From Serratia rubidaea (lineage in GTDB: Bacteria; Pseudomonadota; Gammaproteobacteria; Enterobacterales; Enterobacteriaceae): a stretch of 64,000 nt of DNA. The notes beneath the pieces are model-generated. The model was given only the letters and a program-made list of their open reading frames with translations. It had not been told where the DNA came from and did not search any database. The stretch is from NCBI GenBank assembly GCA_901472405.1, contig LR590463.1:620001-684000 (forward strand), in the 5' to 3' direction. This document shows, in pieces, positions 1-8,605 of this stretch (position 1 is the first letter of the stretch; the number at the start of each line of letters is the position of its first letter). The translations under genes were made by a program, and so were the position numbers.

Positions 1-2
1 CG

Positions 3-851
3 CCGGACGAAGAGATTGAGCTGTACACCGGTGCGGAGGTGAAGCAGGTGGTCGGTTCCGACAGCTACACCTGCGCGCTCAAACATATGGGCGGCGGCCA
101 TGTGCATTCGCTGAACCTGCTGCTGGGAGAGGCCAAGGCGCTGGGCGACTACGGCGTGAAGATCTTTGAAAACAGCAGCGTGCTGGAGGTGGAGTACGGC
201 CCGCGCATCCGGGTGCGCACCGCGATGGGTTCGGTGCGCGCCAACAAAATGCTGTGGGCCTGCAACGGCTTTCTCAACGGCCTGGAGCCGGCCATCCACC
301 GCAAAACCATCAATACCTACGCGTTTCAGCTGGCGACCGAACCGCTGCCGGAGGCGCTGATCCGCCGGATCAGCCCGATCCGCGGCGCTTACAGCGATAT
401 CCGCCCGGTGATCGACTACTACCGGGTGACCAATGAGAACCGCCTGCTGTTCGGCAGCGCCACGCGGCTGCTGGAGTATATTCCCGCCGATCTGAAAGCC
501 TGGAACCGCAACCTGATGCTGAAGGTGTTCCCGTACCTGCATGACGTGAAGATCGATCTGGCGTGGGGCGGGCCGCTGTGCTGCAGCGCTAATCTGTTCC
601 CGCAGATCGGCACGCTGCCGGCGCATGACAACGTGTTTTACGTGCAGGGCTATTCCGGCTTCGGCGTCACCCCCAGCCATATCGTCTGCAAGGTGCTGGC
701 GGAGGGCATGGCGGAAGGCTCCGAGCGCTATGAACTGATGAGCTCCATTCCGCACGTGAATATCTTCGGCAAGGACAAACTGCGGCGGGTGATGACCACC
801 GCCGGCAAAGTGTGGCACCAGACGTCCGGCTACTGGAAGGGACGCCGTTAA
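3..851 (+). CDS. FAD-dependent amine oxidoreductase, PuuB-like (5' partial)
   Basis: This is the C-terminal part of a DadA/DAO-family flavoenzyme; the frame is open to the left edge, so the start lies outside the window. The visible 282 residues include a substrate/FAD-domain segment with GGGHVHSLNLL, and the C-terminal flavin-contact segment GYSGFGVTPSH that is typical of glutamylputrescine oxidases and related amine oxidases. Members oxidise an amine or imine to the aldehyde and release H2O2. It is followed 27 bases later by a cupin gene, a common partner of such oxidases. An acetylpolyamine-amidohydrolase-like gene nearby supports a polyamine link, but the substrate is an inference. The N-terminal dinucleotide-binding fold cannot be seen. 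Confidence 0.8.
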   Translation, partial: PDEEIELYTGAEVKQVVGSDSYTCALKHMGGGHVHSLNLLLGEAKALGDYGVKIFENSSVLEVEYGPRIRVRTAMGSVRANKMLWACNGFLNGLEPAIHRKTINTYAFQLATEPLPEALIRRISPIRGAYSDIRPVIDYYRVTNENRLLFGSATRLLEYIPADLKAWNRNLMLKVFPYLHDVKIDLAWGGPLCCSANLFPQIGTLPAHDNVFYVQGYSGFGVTPSHIVCKVLAEGMAEGSERYELMSSIPHVNIFGKDKLRRVMTTAGKVWHQTSGYWKGRR

Positions 852-878
852 CCGTTAACTTAACCAGAGGAAACCAAG

Positions 879-1243
879 ATGAAACCACTCCTGCTTAAAC
901 AGCCGTTACCGGCGCTGACGGCGATCGGCAGCGTCAGCAACCTGGGGGCGACGGTGATTGCCGGCGAACCGACGGTCAGCGTGGCGATGATCCACGGCGC
1001 GCCGGATGACAACCTGAGCTGCGGCGTGTTCAGCTGCACCCGCGGCAGCTTTGTGATGGAGTATCCGTTTGCCGAACATGCGACGGTGTGGGAAGGCACG
1101 GTGACGCTGACCGATGAAGCCAGCGGCGAGGCGGTACAGTATCAGGCCGGTGACGCCTGGTTTGCCCCAAGGGCGCCAGGGTGCGCTGGGACATCACCTC
1201 CGACCGCTTTGTGAAGCACTACCTGGCGGTGGTGAACGGCTGA
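879..1243 (+). CDS. Cupin-domain protein (DUF861 type), frame broken near the 3' end
   Basis: A small single-domain cupin of about 120 residues. The beta-barrel pattern is visible from about residue 45 on (EYPFAEHATVWEGTVTLTD, then YQAGDAWFAP). Such proteins usually sit beside amine or ureide oxidases and probably bind a small ligand or metal; no reaction can be assigned. It begins ATG behind AGAGGAAACC, 27 bases after the oxidoreductase, so the two look co-transcribed. Reading stays in frame to the C run at 1165-1168. If one C is restored, the product continues KGARVRWDITSDRFVKHYL to a stop at 1241-1243; as written it ends prematurely at 1214. The conserved downstream reading suggests a one-base sequencing deletion rather than a pseudogene. 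Confidence 0.75.
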
Positions 1244-1246
1244 CAG

Positions 1247-1275
1247 ACCGGCCCCTTGCGGGGCCGGTTGCTTTT
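1247..1275 (+). terminator. Rho-independent terminator after the cupin gene
   Basis: A perfect 9-bp stem, ACCGGCCCC / GGGGCCGGT, with loop TTGC is followed by TGCTTTT. It lies between the convergent cupin and hydrolase genes and ends next to the hydrolase stop codon. Confidence 0.8.
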
Positions 1276-2082
1276 CTAGCGCAGAACGCGTTGGATAAAC
1301 GCGCTGACGTGCTGCAAGGTCCGATCTTTATCGATCTCATTAAAAATCTCATGGCGGGCGCCGGGCAGGATCTCGGCGTGAAAATCGCTGCCGCGCAGCC
1401 GTTCGAGGGTGGTGCGGCTCTCCTCGCTTAACACCAGCCGATCGTCGCCGCCGTGCAGCCACAGCGTCGGCAGCGCGCCGAAGCCCGGCCCGGCGTCGAT
1501 GGTTGCCAGTATCCGTCGGATCGCCTGCAGCGTCGGGCGTTTAAACGGCCCGTGCCACACCAGCGGGTCGGCCTGATAGGCGGCGCCGACCGCCGGGTCG
1601 CGCGACAGGGTGCTGACGTCCAGCGGCGTGTCGGGAATGGTCTCCAGATCCTGCAGATCGCCGATGGCGGTGTGTTCCCCCAGCAGCGGGCCGGAGAGCA
1701 CCAGCGCCCGCACGCCGTCGCCGAAGCGCTGCACGTAGCGCGTGGCGATCATGCCGCCCATCGAGTGGCCGATCACCACCAGCGGCAGGTCGGGATGCTG
1801 GCCGCGGATCTGCGCGACGGCCAGCTGCACGTCGTCGACCACCGCCTCGTAGTCCTCAATCAGCACCCGTTCGCCCTGCGACCGCCCGTGACCGAGATGG
1901 TCCGGGCCGAAGACGCGGGCGCCCAGATCCTGTAGGGTGCGCGCGACGTACTGGTAACGCCCCAGATGCTCGCCGTAGCCGTGCACCAGCAGCGCCAGAA
2001 AGCGCGGTGCGTCATGATGCCAGTCGTGCAGCGCGATATCGCCGCGCTGCCCTTTGATAATGCTGATCTGTTGTTGCGACAT
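1276..2082 (-). CDS. Alpha/beta hydrolase, monoacylglycerol-lipase/lysophospholipase type
   Basis: 268 residues with the Hydrolase_4 fold. The oxyanion region is VHGYGEHLGRY (about 33-43). The nucleophile elbow GHSMGG places Ser at about 107, the acid is likely in GGDDRLV (Asp213/214), and the catalytic His is in GARHEIFNE (about 244). There is no signal peptide, so it is probably cytosolic. It would hydrolyse an ester such as monoacylglycerol or lysophospholipid; the true substrate is unknown. The start ATG has GAGGGGATGAT upstream. It lies 28 bases behind the deacetylase-like gene on the same strand and is probably the last gene of that operon. It has the family's usual length. Confidence 0.8.
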   Translation of the reverse strand: MSQQQISIIKGQRGDIALHDWHHDAPRFLALLVHGYGEHLGRYQYVARTLQDLGARVFGPDHLGHGRSQGERVLIEDYEAVVDDVQLAVAQIRGQHPDLPLVVIGHSMGGMIATRYVQRFGDGVRALVLSGPLLGEHTAIGDLQDLETIPDTPLDVSTLSRDPAVGAAYQADPLVWHGPFKRPTLQAIRRILATIDAGPGFGALPTLWLHGGDDRLVLSEESRTTLERLRGSDFHAEILPGARHEIFNEIDKDRTLQHVSAFIQRVLR

Positions 2083-2110
2083 ATCATCCCCTCGTTAGCA
2101 TTCCCCCTGA

Positions 2111-3223
2111 TTATAGGTCGAACTGTCGCGCCAGCTGGTCGAGAGTCTCACGCTGGAAGCGGTTGAACGCCGCGCGCGGCTGCTGCTGGCGGATAAAGGT
2201 CAGCAGCGGGTCCTGCACCTCGGTGCGGACGCCGCTCAGCTGTTCCATCACCGCCAGCCCGCAAAACGGCACGTAGGATTCGGCGTAGCCGCCCTCATGC
2301 ACCAGCAGCAGTTTGCCGCCGCACAGCCGATCGGCGGCCTCCTGCACCAGCGCGGTCATGGCGCGGAAGCTGTCGCTGTGCAGCTGCATGCGCGCCAGCG
2401 GATCCATCGCGTTGGCGTCGTAGCCGCAGGCGATAACGATCGCCTCCGGGCGGAACTGCGCCAGCGCCGGCAGGACGATGCGCTGCATGGCGTACAGGTA
2501 GCTGTCGTCGCCGGCCCCGGCCAGCAGCGGAATATTGATGTTATAGCCCAGCCCGGCGTCGGCGCCGCGGTCCTGCTCACCGGCATAACCGGCGGGGAAA
2601 CAGCCGTCCTGATGCAGTGAAATGGTCAGCACGTCGTCGCGCCGCCAGTAGATATGCTGTGTGCCGTTGCCGTGGTGCACGTCCCAGTCAATCACCGCCA
2701 CCCGGCCGAGGCCGCAGCGCTGTTTGGCGCGTTCAATGGCGATGGGGATATTGGCCAGAAAGCAAAAGCCCATCGACTGCTCCGGCAGGCAGTGGTGGCC
2801 CGGCGGGCGCGACAGCGAATAGGCGTTGTCGAGTTCGCCGCGCAGCACCGCCTCCAGCGCGCTGCAGGCCAGGCCGGCGGACAGTTTGGCGATTTCATAG
2901 CTGCCCGGGCCGAGCGGCGCTTCCTCGCCCAGCAGGCCGCCGCCGTTGTCGCTCAGCTGCTTGAAGCGCTGCAGGTAGTGGGGCGGGTGAATGCGCTGCA
3001 GATCCTGCTCGTCCGCCAGTTCGGCGCTGCGCAGCTGCAGCTGGCGCGACAGGCCGGAGACGTCCATCAGGTTTTTCATCCGCCTTTTGGTTTCCGGCGA
3101 TTCGGCATGGCTGGCGCCGGCGGGCGGCTGCACCCAGCCGCCGACCGGCAGCGTGGTGGCGTGCAGCCCGGTGCTGTGCCAGAAACAGCGTTCATCGAAG
3201 AAAAAGCCGGTGTTTCTTTTCAC
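2111..3223 (-). CDS. Histone-deacetylase-family amidohydrolase, acetylpolyamine-amidohydrolase-like
   Basis: 370 residues of the arginase/deacetylase fold. The active site is complete: His143-His144 in RPPGHH, the zinc motif DWDVHHGNGT (Asp181, His183), a second zinc Asp in GYDANAMDP (about 269), and the transition-state Tyr in HEGGY (about 313). Bacterial members remove acetyl groups from acetylated polyamines or other acyl-amides; whether the substrate here is a polyamine is inferred from the neighbouring glutamylputrescine-oxidase-like gene. The start is GTG with CAGGAG upstream inside the end of the MFS gene, a 4-base GTGA overlap that implies translational coupling. It could instead act on another acetylated small molecule imported by that transporter. 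Confidence 0.82.
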   Translation of the reverse strand: MKRNTGFFFDERCFWHSTGLHATTLPVGGWVQPPAGASHAESPETKRRMKNLMDVSGLSRQLQLRSAELADEQDLQRIHPPHYLQRFKQLSDNGGGLLGEEAPLGPGSYEIAKLSAGLACSALEAVLRGELDNAYSLSRPPGHHCLPEQSMGFCFLANIPIAIERAKQRCGLGRVAVIDWDVHHGNGTQHIYWRRDDVLTISLHQDGCFPAGYAGEQDRGADAGLGYNINIPLLAGAGDDSYLYAMQRIVLPALAQFRPEAIVIACGYDANAMDPLARMQLHSDSFRAMTALVQEAADRLCGGKLLLVHEGGYAESYVPFCGLAVMEQLSGVRTEVQDPLLTFIRQQQPRAAFNRFQRETLDQLARQFDL

Positions 3224-4413
3224 GTTGCAGACTCCTGATTAAATGGCGCGCGCGGCGCGGGGGATGCCAGCGAAATCAGCAGCAGCGACAGCAGCGCGCA
3301 GCCTAGCGCACCGCCGAGCAGCGCGCCGAAGCCGCCGAAAAATTGCAGCAGATAGCCGGCCAGCAGCGGGCCGATGGCCATACCGCCGCCGATGGTCAGG
3401 TTGATGCTGTTCATCAGTTTGCCGTCGTTATCCAGCCCGGCGACGGCCGCCAGCACAAACGGCAGCACAAAGGTCCAGGTGAATTTGAACAGCAGCGCCG
3501 CGGCGGCAAAGCGCGCCAGCTGCGGCGTGGCGTACAGCAGCGCAATGCTGGTCAACAGCAGCAGGTAGCCGAAGACCATCAGCCGCTGCCGGTGACGGCG
3601 GGCGCCGGTCAGCGCCGCAACGCCGGCGCCGACGATGCCGAACAGCGTGGCGATCGCCAGCACCTGGCCGCCGTGCACCGCCGACAGCCCGGCGGCGGCG
3701 CCGATATTGCCGATAAAGGTCCAGACCGCGCTCAGGCTGATATAAAAACACAGCACCGCCAGCGCGGCGCACAGCTTACGCGTCAGGGAGGCGGGCGGGC
3801 GCTGTGCGGTGTGCTGCGGCGCCGGCCGGTAGCCGTCGGGGAAGGCGGCGATCAGCGGCAGGCAGCACAGCATCAGCGCCGCCAGCAGCAGGTAGACCGC
3901 CATCAGGCCGTAGTGGGCGAACAGCGGCGGCAGCGCCAGCAGGCCGATCGCCCCCAGCGCCAGCTGGCCCAGCACCCAGCAGGCGTAAACCCGGCTGGCG
4001 TTGCTGACGCCGGCGGCGCAGGTGATGCACAGGATCATCAGCGTGCCGCCCGCCAGCGAGGCGACAACGCGCAGCGCCAGCAGCTGGCCGAAGTCGCTGA
4101 CCAGCGCCGAGGCCAGATTGCCCAGCATAAAGACGCCGGCCGCCAGCCAGGCGACCCGCCGCCAGCTGATGCGGCTCATCCACCACCAGGCCGGCAGCGT
4201 GGCGAGGCTCATCGCCCCCAGTTCACCGGCGAACAGCCGGCCGATCTGCGTCGGCGTCAGGCGCCACTCGCCGGCCAGCTGCGCGGCGATCGCCGGCGCG
4301 GTCATCAGCACGCCGGGCGCAATGGCGGCGAAAACGATAATGGCGGTCAGCAGCAGCGGCGGGCAGGGCTGCGCCGCCCGCTGGGCAGGCGCGGAAAAGG
4401 CATCGCTGGACAT
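3220..4413 (-). CDS. MFS transporter
   Basis: 397 residues with about twelve hydrophobic segments spread over the length and no signal peptide, as for a major-facilitator inner-membrane permease. The loop after segment two (MSRISWRRVAWLAAG) is basic, as in MFS. I chose the ATG at 4413 because GAAGGA lies just upstream; an in-frame TTG precedes it. It overlaps the deacetylase-like gene by four bases and heads the transporter / amidohydrolase / hydrolase operon, so it probably imports or exports the substrate or product of that enzyme. It lies 85 bases downstream of the LuxR-type gene. Substrate cannot be predicted from sequence alone. Confidence 0.8.
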   Translation of the reverse strand: MSSDAFSAPAQRAAQPCPPLLLTAIIVFAAIAPGVLMTAPAIAAQLAGEWRLTPTQIGRLFAGELGAMSLATLPAWWWMSRISWRRVAWLAAGVFMLGNLASALVSDFGQLLALRVVASLAGGTLMILCITCAAGVSNASRVYACWVLGQLALGAIGLLALPPLFAHYGLMAVYLLLAALMLCCLPLIAAFPDGYRPAPQHTAQRPPASLTRKLCAALAVLCFYISLSAVWTFIGNIGAAAGLSAVHGGQVLAIATLFGIVGAGVAALTGARRHRQRLMVFGYLLLLTSIALLYATPQLARFAAAALLFKFTWTFVLPFVLAAVAGLDNDGKLMNSINLTIGGGMAIGPLLAGYLLQFFGGFGALLGGALGCALLSLLLISLASPAPRAPFNQESAT

Positions 4414-4498
4414 CAATATATCCTTCTGGCTGGCGATTAATAATGAATGACGTGCTTAACGGTAATATATTCCGCCGCCTGAGCGGCGGCAGGAACGA

Positions 4499-5158
4499 TT
4501 ATCCCTGGGCGATAAATCCGCTGGAAACCAATTCGGTGCGGTTTACCACTGCGGTTTTAGAAAATATATTGCGCATATGGGTTTTGACCGTGGAGAGGGA
4601 AATACCCAGCTTTAAGGCAATACGTTTATTGCTGGCGCCTTCGCGCACCAGATTGACGATTTCCTGCTCTTTGGCGGTCAGCAGCTGCGCTTCTCCCTCC
4701 GGCAGCAGGTCGCGCGTCGCCAGCTCAATCAGCGGCAGCACCGCGTGCAGCCGGCCGCGCTCCAGTGCGGTAAACGGCGTATCGCGAATCAGCGATACCC
4801 CGGCGACGATGCGTCTGCGCTGGCGAATAAAGATCTCGGTCATATCGCGCATATTATTCGGCAGCATAAAATCATGGTAATACTGGCGGTTATTGGCGAT
4901 TGCCGCCGGCGTCATATTTACCATGGTAATATCCTGCTGATGAAAGTTGGCGGGTTTCATCGGATCAATATCCTGGAAGTCCGCCAGATATTGCCGGTGC
5001 GTATTGGCGGAAATACCCTGCAAAATATAATGCTCGGGTTTTAACTGGTTATTCACCAAATAAAACACGCCGGCGGATACGGGAATAAGATGCGCGATGG
5101 TGTTCAGGCAGCTGGCAATAAAGGCATGGTTAGCCGCGGGCCCTGATGGTGTCTGCAT
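4499..5158 (-). CDS. LuxR-family transcriptional regulator
   Basis: 219 residues. The N-terminal two thirds form an unrecognised sensory region (about 10-150). The C-terminus carries a GerE/LuxR helix-turn-helix (about 155-215) with LTAKEQEIVNLVREGASNKR and the recognition helix region GISLSTVKTHMRNIF. There is no phospho-receiver domain or obvious acyl-homoserine-lactone signature. It is read away from atsAB, with a long AT-rich gap between, and toward the MFS/amidohydrolase operon, so either could be its target. In Klebsiella the arylsulfatase and monoamine genes are under a positive regulator, MoaR; this protein may be the equivalent, which is an inference from position. Confidence 0.75.
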   Translation of the reverse strand: MQTPSGPAANHAFIASCLNTIAHLIPVSAGVFYLVNNQLKPEHYILQGISANTHRQYLADFQDIDPMKPANFHQQDITMVNMTPAAIANNRQYYHDFMLPNNMRDMTEIFIRQRRRIVAGVSLIRDTPFTALERGRLHAVLPLIELATRDLLPEGEAQLLTAKEQEIVNLVREGASNKRIALKLGISLSTVKTHMRNIFSKTAVVNRTELVSSGFIAQG

Positions 5159-5651
5159 AATGTCCTGCCCTCCCTTTATCGCCCTCGGTCACCGGCGCGC
5201 TGGCCGGGCTGCGGGCACTGTTGTGCGTGTTGGGAATAGCTTAATATATGAACGATAACAGCATAGTTGTCGCAATTATGCAACACAATAAAAACATATT
5301 AACAACGTGAGGTGGCTTGCAATAAACTACATAAATAACAACGCGCCAGAGCGATATTTGTCACTTTTTCCGCCCGGTTTTTTCGGCTTTTTATTAAAAC
5401 ATTAATAAAGCTTTCCGCTGCTTGTTCTCTGAATTTTCATCTGATTTTCCCCTGGCCGCTCGCCGGCGCGCGAGGCGCCGCGTGACGTCGCCGCGGCCGA
5501 CAGCGCCGCATTGCCCTCATCCTTAAGAACGATAGCCAAAAATTTCTTTTGCTTTCTACACTCGAAAATTACGGTTGATGAAAAAGTATACCGGCTATGT
5601 GCCGCAGGCCGTTAAGAAGAAAAAATGATGATGGCTCAGAAGGGGATAGCG
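5159..5651. promoter_or_regulatory. AT-rich divergent promoter region between the LuxR-type gene and atsA
   Basis: About 490 bases without a credible gene, much richer in A and T than its surroundings from 5230 to 5430. An imperfect inverted repeat lies near 5267-5287 (GTTGTCGC... TGCAACAC) and could be an operator. The part next to atsA has poly-A and an AAGAAG stretch. No strong sigma-70 promoter can be assigned with confidence. Confidence 0.4.
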
Positions 5652-7358
5652 ATGAAAAGAAACGTGGTGGCGGTGGCGCTGGGCAGCGTGGTGTCCGGCC
5701 TGGCGCACGGCGCGCCGGGCGAACGGCCCAACGTGTTGATTATTGTGGCGGACGATATGGGCTATTCCGATATCACGCCGTTTGGCGGCGAGATCCCGAC
5801 GCCCAATCTGCAGGCGCTGGCCGAGCAGGGCATACGCATGAGCCAGTTTTATACCTCGCCGATGTCGGCGCCGGCGCGTTCGATGCTGATGACCGGCAAC
5901 ACCAACCAGCAGGCGGGCATGGGCGGCATGTGGTGGTATGAGAACACCATTGCGCGTCCGGGCTATGAGATGCGCCTGACCGATCGGGTCGTCACCCTGC
6001 CGGAGCGCTTCCGCGATGCCGGCTACGCCACCATGATGGCGGGGAAGTGGCACCTGGGCTACACCGACGGCGCGCGGCCGACCGATCGCGGCTTTGAACG
6101 CGCCTTCGCCTTTATGGGCGGCGGGGCCAGCCATTTTAACGATGCGAAGCCGCTCGGCACCGTGGAGGCGTTCCACACTTTCTATACCCTGAACGGCAAG
6201 CGGGTGGCGCTGCCGGCGGATTTCTACTCCAGCGAGGCCTATGCGCGCCAGCTGACGCAGTGGATCGACGAGACGCCGCAGGAGCAGCCCATTTTCGCCT
6301 ACCTGGCATTCACCGCGCCGCACGATCCGCTGCAGGCGCCGGATGACTGGATCGCCCGGTTTGACGGCAAATACGACGCCGGCTATCAGGCGATTTACCA
6401 GCAGCGCATCAAGCGGCTGAAAGCGCTGGGCATCATCGGCGATAACACGCCGCTGCCGTCGCTGGCGCTGGAGAAGGAATGGCAGGCGATGACGCCGCAG
6501 CAACAGCAGTACGCGGCGAAAACCATGCAGGTGTATGCGGCGATGATCGCCAATATGGACGCGCAGATCGGCAAGGTGATGCAGACCCTGAAGCAGACCG
6601 GGCGCGATAAGAACACCATCGTGCTGTTCCTGACCGATAACGGCGCCAATCCGGCGCAGGGGTTCTATTACGGCTCGCAGGATGACTATTGGCGTCAGTT
6701 TGACAACAGCTACGCCAATATCGGCCGTAAAGGCTCGTTTGTGGCGTACGGCCCGCACTGGGCCAACGTCAGCAACGCGCCGTACGCCAACTACCATAAA
6801 ACCACCAGCGGGCAGGGCGGCATCAATACCGACTTTATTATTGCCGCCCCGCAGCTCAGGCAGCATGGCGCCATCGACCGCACGCCGATGGCGATTTACG
6901 ACGTAGCGCCGACGCTGTACGAGTTTGCCGGCATTGACGCCGCCAAACCGCTGCGGGCGCAGAAGCCGCTGCCGATGGTCGGCGTCAGCTTCAAACGCTA
7001 TTTCAGCGGTGAGGCCAAGGCGGCGCCGCGGTTCAGCTACGCGGTGGAGCTGCATAATCAGGCGGCCTACGTCGACGGCGACTGGAAACTGCGCCGGCTG
7101 GTGAAGAACGGCCCGCAGGCCGCCGATGCCCCTTGGGGGCTGTTCAACCTGCGCGATGACCCGCTGGAAACCCGCGACCTGGCCGCCGCGCACCCGGAGA
7201 TCGTCAAGCGTCTCAGCGCGGCCTATCAGCGCTTTGCCCGTCAGGGGATGGTGATTGAGGCGCACGGGAAGATGGTGGATTACCTCGGGGTGGATGCGGA
7301 CGGCCATTATATCGGCATCGACCCGGCTAGCCGCCGACCGCTGGCGGAGGCGCAATGA
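5652..7358 (+). CDS. atsA: Arylsulfatase, serine-type (periplasmic)
   Basis: 568 residues, sulfatase family. It hydrolyses aryl sulfate esters, releasing sulfate and a phenol. With the ATG at 5652 (AAGGGG just upstream) a short Sec-type signal ends near AHGA, and the formylglycine precursor is Ser72 in [11 protein letters not shown]. That is the S-x-A-x-R form known from Klebsiella AtsA, which an anaerobic-type maturase converts to formylglycine. Metal-site residues are seen in VADDMGYSD, and the catalytic Lys/His lie in GKWHLGY. An upstream in-frame ATG at 5625 would give a less natural signal sequence. It overlaps atsB by four bases, so enzyme and maturase are coupled. Its role may be sulfur scavenging or handling of tyramine-type sulfates. 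Confidence 0.9.
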   Translation: MKRNVVAVALGSVVSGLAHGAPGERPNVLIIVADDMGYSDITPFGGEIPTPNLQALAEQGIRMSQFYTSPMSAPARSMLMTGNTNQQAGMGGMWWYENTIARPGYEMRLTDRVVTLPERFRDAGYATMMAGKWHLGYTDGARPTDRGFERAFAFMGGGASHFNDAKPLGTVEAFHTFYTLNGKRVALPADFYSSEAYARQLTQWIDETPQEQPIFAYLAFTAPHDPLQAPDDWIARFDGKYDAGYQAIYQQRIKRLKALGIIGDNTPLPSLALEKEWQAMTPQQQQYAAKTMQVYAAMIANMDAQIGKVMQTLKQTGRDKNTIVLFLTDNGANPAQGFYYGSQDDYWRQFDNSYANIGRKGSFVAYGPHWANVSNAPYANYHKTTSGQGGINTDFIIAAPQLRQHGAIDRTPMAIYDVAPTLYEFAGIDAAKPLRAQKPLPMVGVSFKRYFSGEAKAAPRFSYAVELHNQAAYVDGDWKLRRLVKNGPQAADAPWGLFNLRDDPLETRDLAAAHPEIVKRLSAAYQRFARQGMVIEAHGKMVDYLGVDADGHYIGIDPASRRPLAEAQ

Positions 7359-8539
7359 ATATCGACGCGCTGCGGGCGCGACAAATTCCGCTCAGCGACC
7401 CGGCCCGCGCCGCGGCGCCGTTCCATCTGCTGGTTAAACCGGTCGGCGCCGGCTGCAACCTGGCCTGCCGCTACTGCTACTACCCGCAGCGCGGCGAGCG
7501 GCCAAGGCCGATGGACGATGCGCTGCTGGAGGCGTTTATCCGCCGCTATATCGCCGCCCAGCCGCGCTACAGCCGGGAGATCAACTTTGTCTGGCAGGGG
7601 GGCGAACCGCTGCTGGCGGGCATCGGCTTCTACAAGCGGGCGCTGGCGCTGCAGCGCCGCTATGCGCCGCCGGGCGTGACCATCAGCAACAGCCTGCAGA
7701 CCAACGGCACGCTGCTGACCGACGCCTGGTGCCGGCTGTTCAGCGAGCATGATTTTATTATCGGTGTCAGCCTGGACGGCGATCGCCAGACGCAGGACGC
7801 CCATCGCCCGGACCGACGCGGCAACGGCAGCTATGACGCCGCGCTGCGCGGCATCACGCTGCTGCAGCAGCACCGGGTCGCGTTTAATCTGCTGGTGGTG
7901 GTGCATGACGGCGTCGCCGACGGCGCCGCGGCGCTGTATGACCAGCTGACGGCGCTGGGCGCGCGCTTTCTGCAGTTTCAGCCGCTGATGCTGGAGGGCG
8001 ACGCGCCGGCGGGCGGCTACCGCCTCAGCGCGGCCAACTGGGGGCGCTTTATGCGCGATATCTACCGCCGCTGGCGGCAGCGCGGCGACGTGGGGCGGGT
8101 CTTTGTCATGAATATCGAGCACGTCTACGCCCAGTATTTCACCCAGGTCAGCCCCGACTGCGTGCATGCGGCGCGCTGCGGCGGCAATCTGGTGATGGAG
8201 CAGGACGGCGGCGTCTACGCCTGCGATCATCTGATCGATGACGCCCACCGTCTGGGGCGCTTTAACGCCGGCGACGAACTGGCGGCGCTGGCCGACGCCG
8301 CCCGCGCGCTGCCTTTCGGCCGCCGGAAAAGCGTCCGGCGCGAGTGTCAGCGCTGCAGCGTGAAGATGGTCTGTCAGGGCGGCTGTCCGGCGCATCTGGG
8401 GCGGGACGGCTACAACCGGCTGTGCGCCGGCTACTACGCCTTTTTCTCCGAGGTGCTGGCCCCGCTGCGGCACTATTCGCGCGACGCCGACGGCCTGGCG
8501 CTGTGGCGCAGCGCACAGCCTGCGTCATCTCATCCATAA
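7355..8539 (+). CDS. atsB: Radical-SAM anaerobic sulfatase-maturating enzyme
   Basis: 394 residues. The radical-SAM cluster motif CNLACRYC (Cys34, Cys38, Cys41) is near the N-terminus. A SPASM-type C-terminal set of cysteines (about residues 270-355, including [15 protein letters not shown]) would bind two auxiliary 4Fe-4S clusters. It uses S-adenosylmethionine to oxidise the active-site Ser of the sulfatase to formylglycine in the cytoplasm before export. The ATGA overlap with atsA is the usual arrangement for this pair, and the serine-type motif in AtsA fits this class of maturase. Length is normal for the family. Confidence 0.92.
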   Translation: MNIDALRARQIPLSDPARAAAPFHLLVKPVGAGCNLACRYCYYPQRGERPRPMDDALLEAFIRRYIAAQPRYSREINFVWQGGEPLLAGIGFYKRALALQRRYAPPGVTISNSLQTNGTLLTDAWCRLFSEHDFIIGVSLDGDRQTQDAHRPDRRGNGSYDAALRGITLLQQHRVAFNLLVVVHDGVADGAAALYDQLTALGARFLQFQPLMLEGDAPAGGYRLSAANWGRFMRDIYRRWRQRGDVGRVFVMNIEHVYAQYFTQVSPDCVHAARCGGNLVMEQDGGVYACDHLIDDAHRLGRFNAGDELAALADAARALPFGRRKSVRRECQRCSVKMVCQGGCPAHLGRDGYNRLCAGYYAFFSEVLAPLRHYSRDADGLALWRSAQPASSHP

Positions 8540-8605
8540 GGACGATAGTCAGCGTTTTCCTTTCCTCTCTATAGTGCGTTAAGCCAACCCGCAGAGGAGA
8601 TTCCG

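Noticed and set aside
3343..4440. 365-codon plus-strand frame opposite the MFS gene
   Set aside because: Gln/Arg/Gly-rich shadow of a membrane-protein gene; no coding evidence.
5595..7355. 586-codon open frame on the minus strand opposite atsA
   Set aside because: It is the antisense of a well-identified sulfatase, rich in Arg/His/Pro as expected from GC-rich codons, with no domain pattern.
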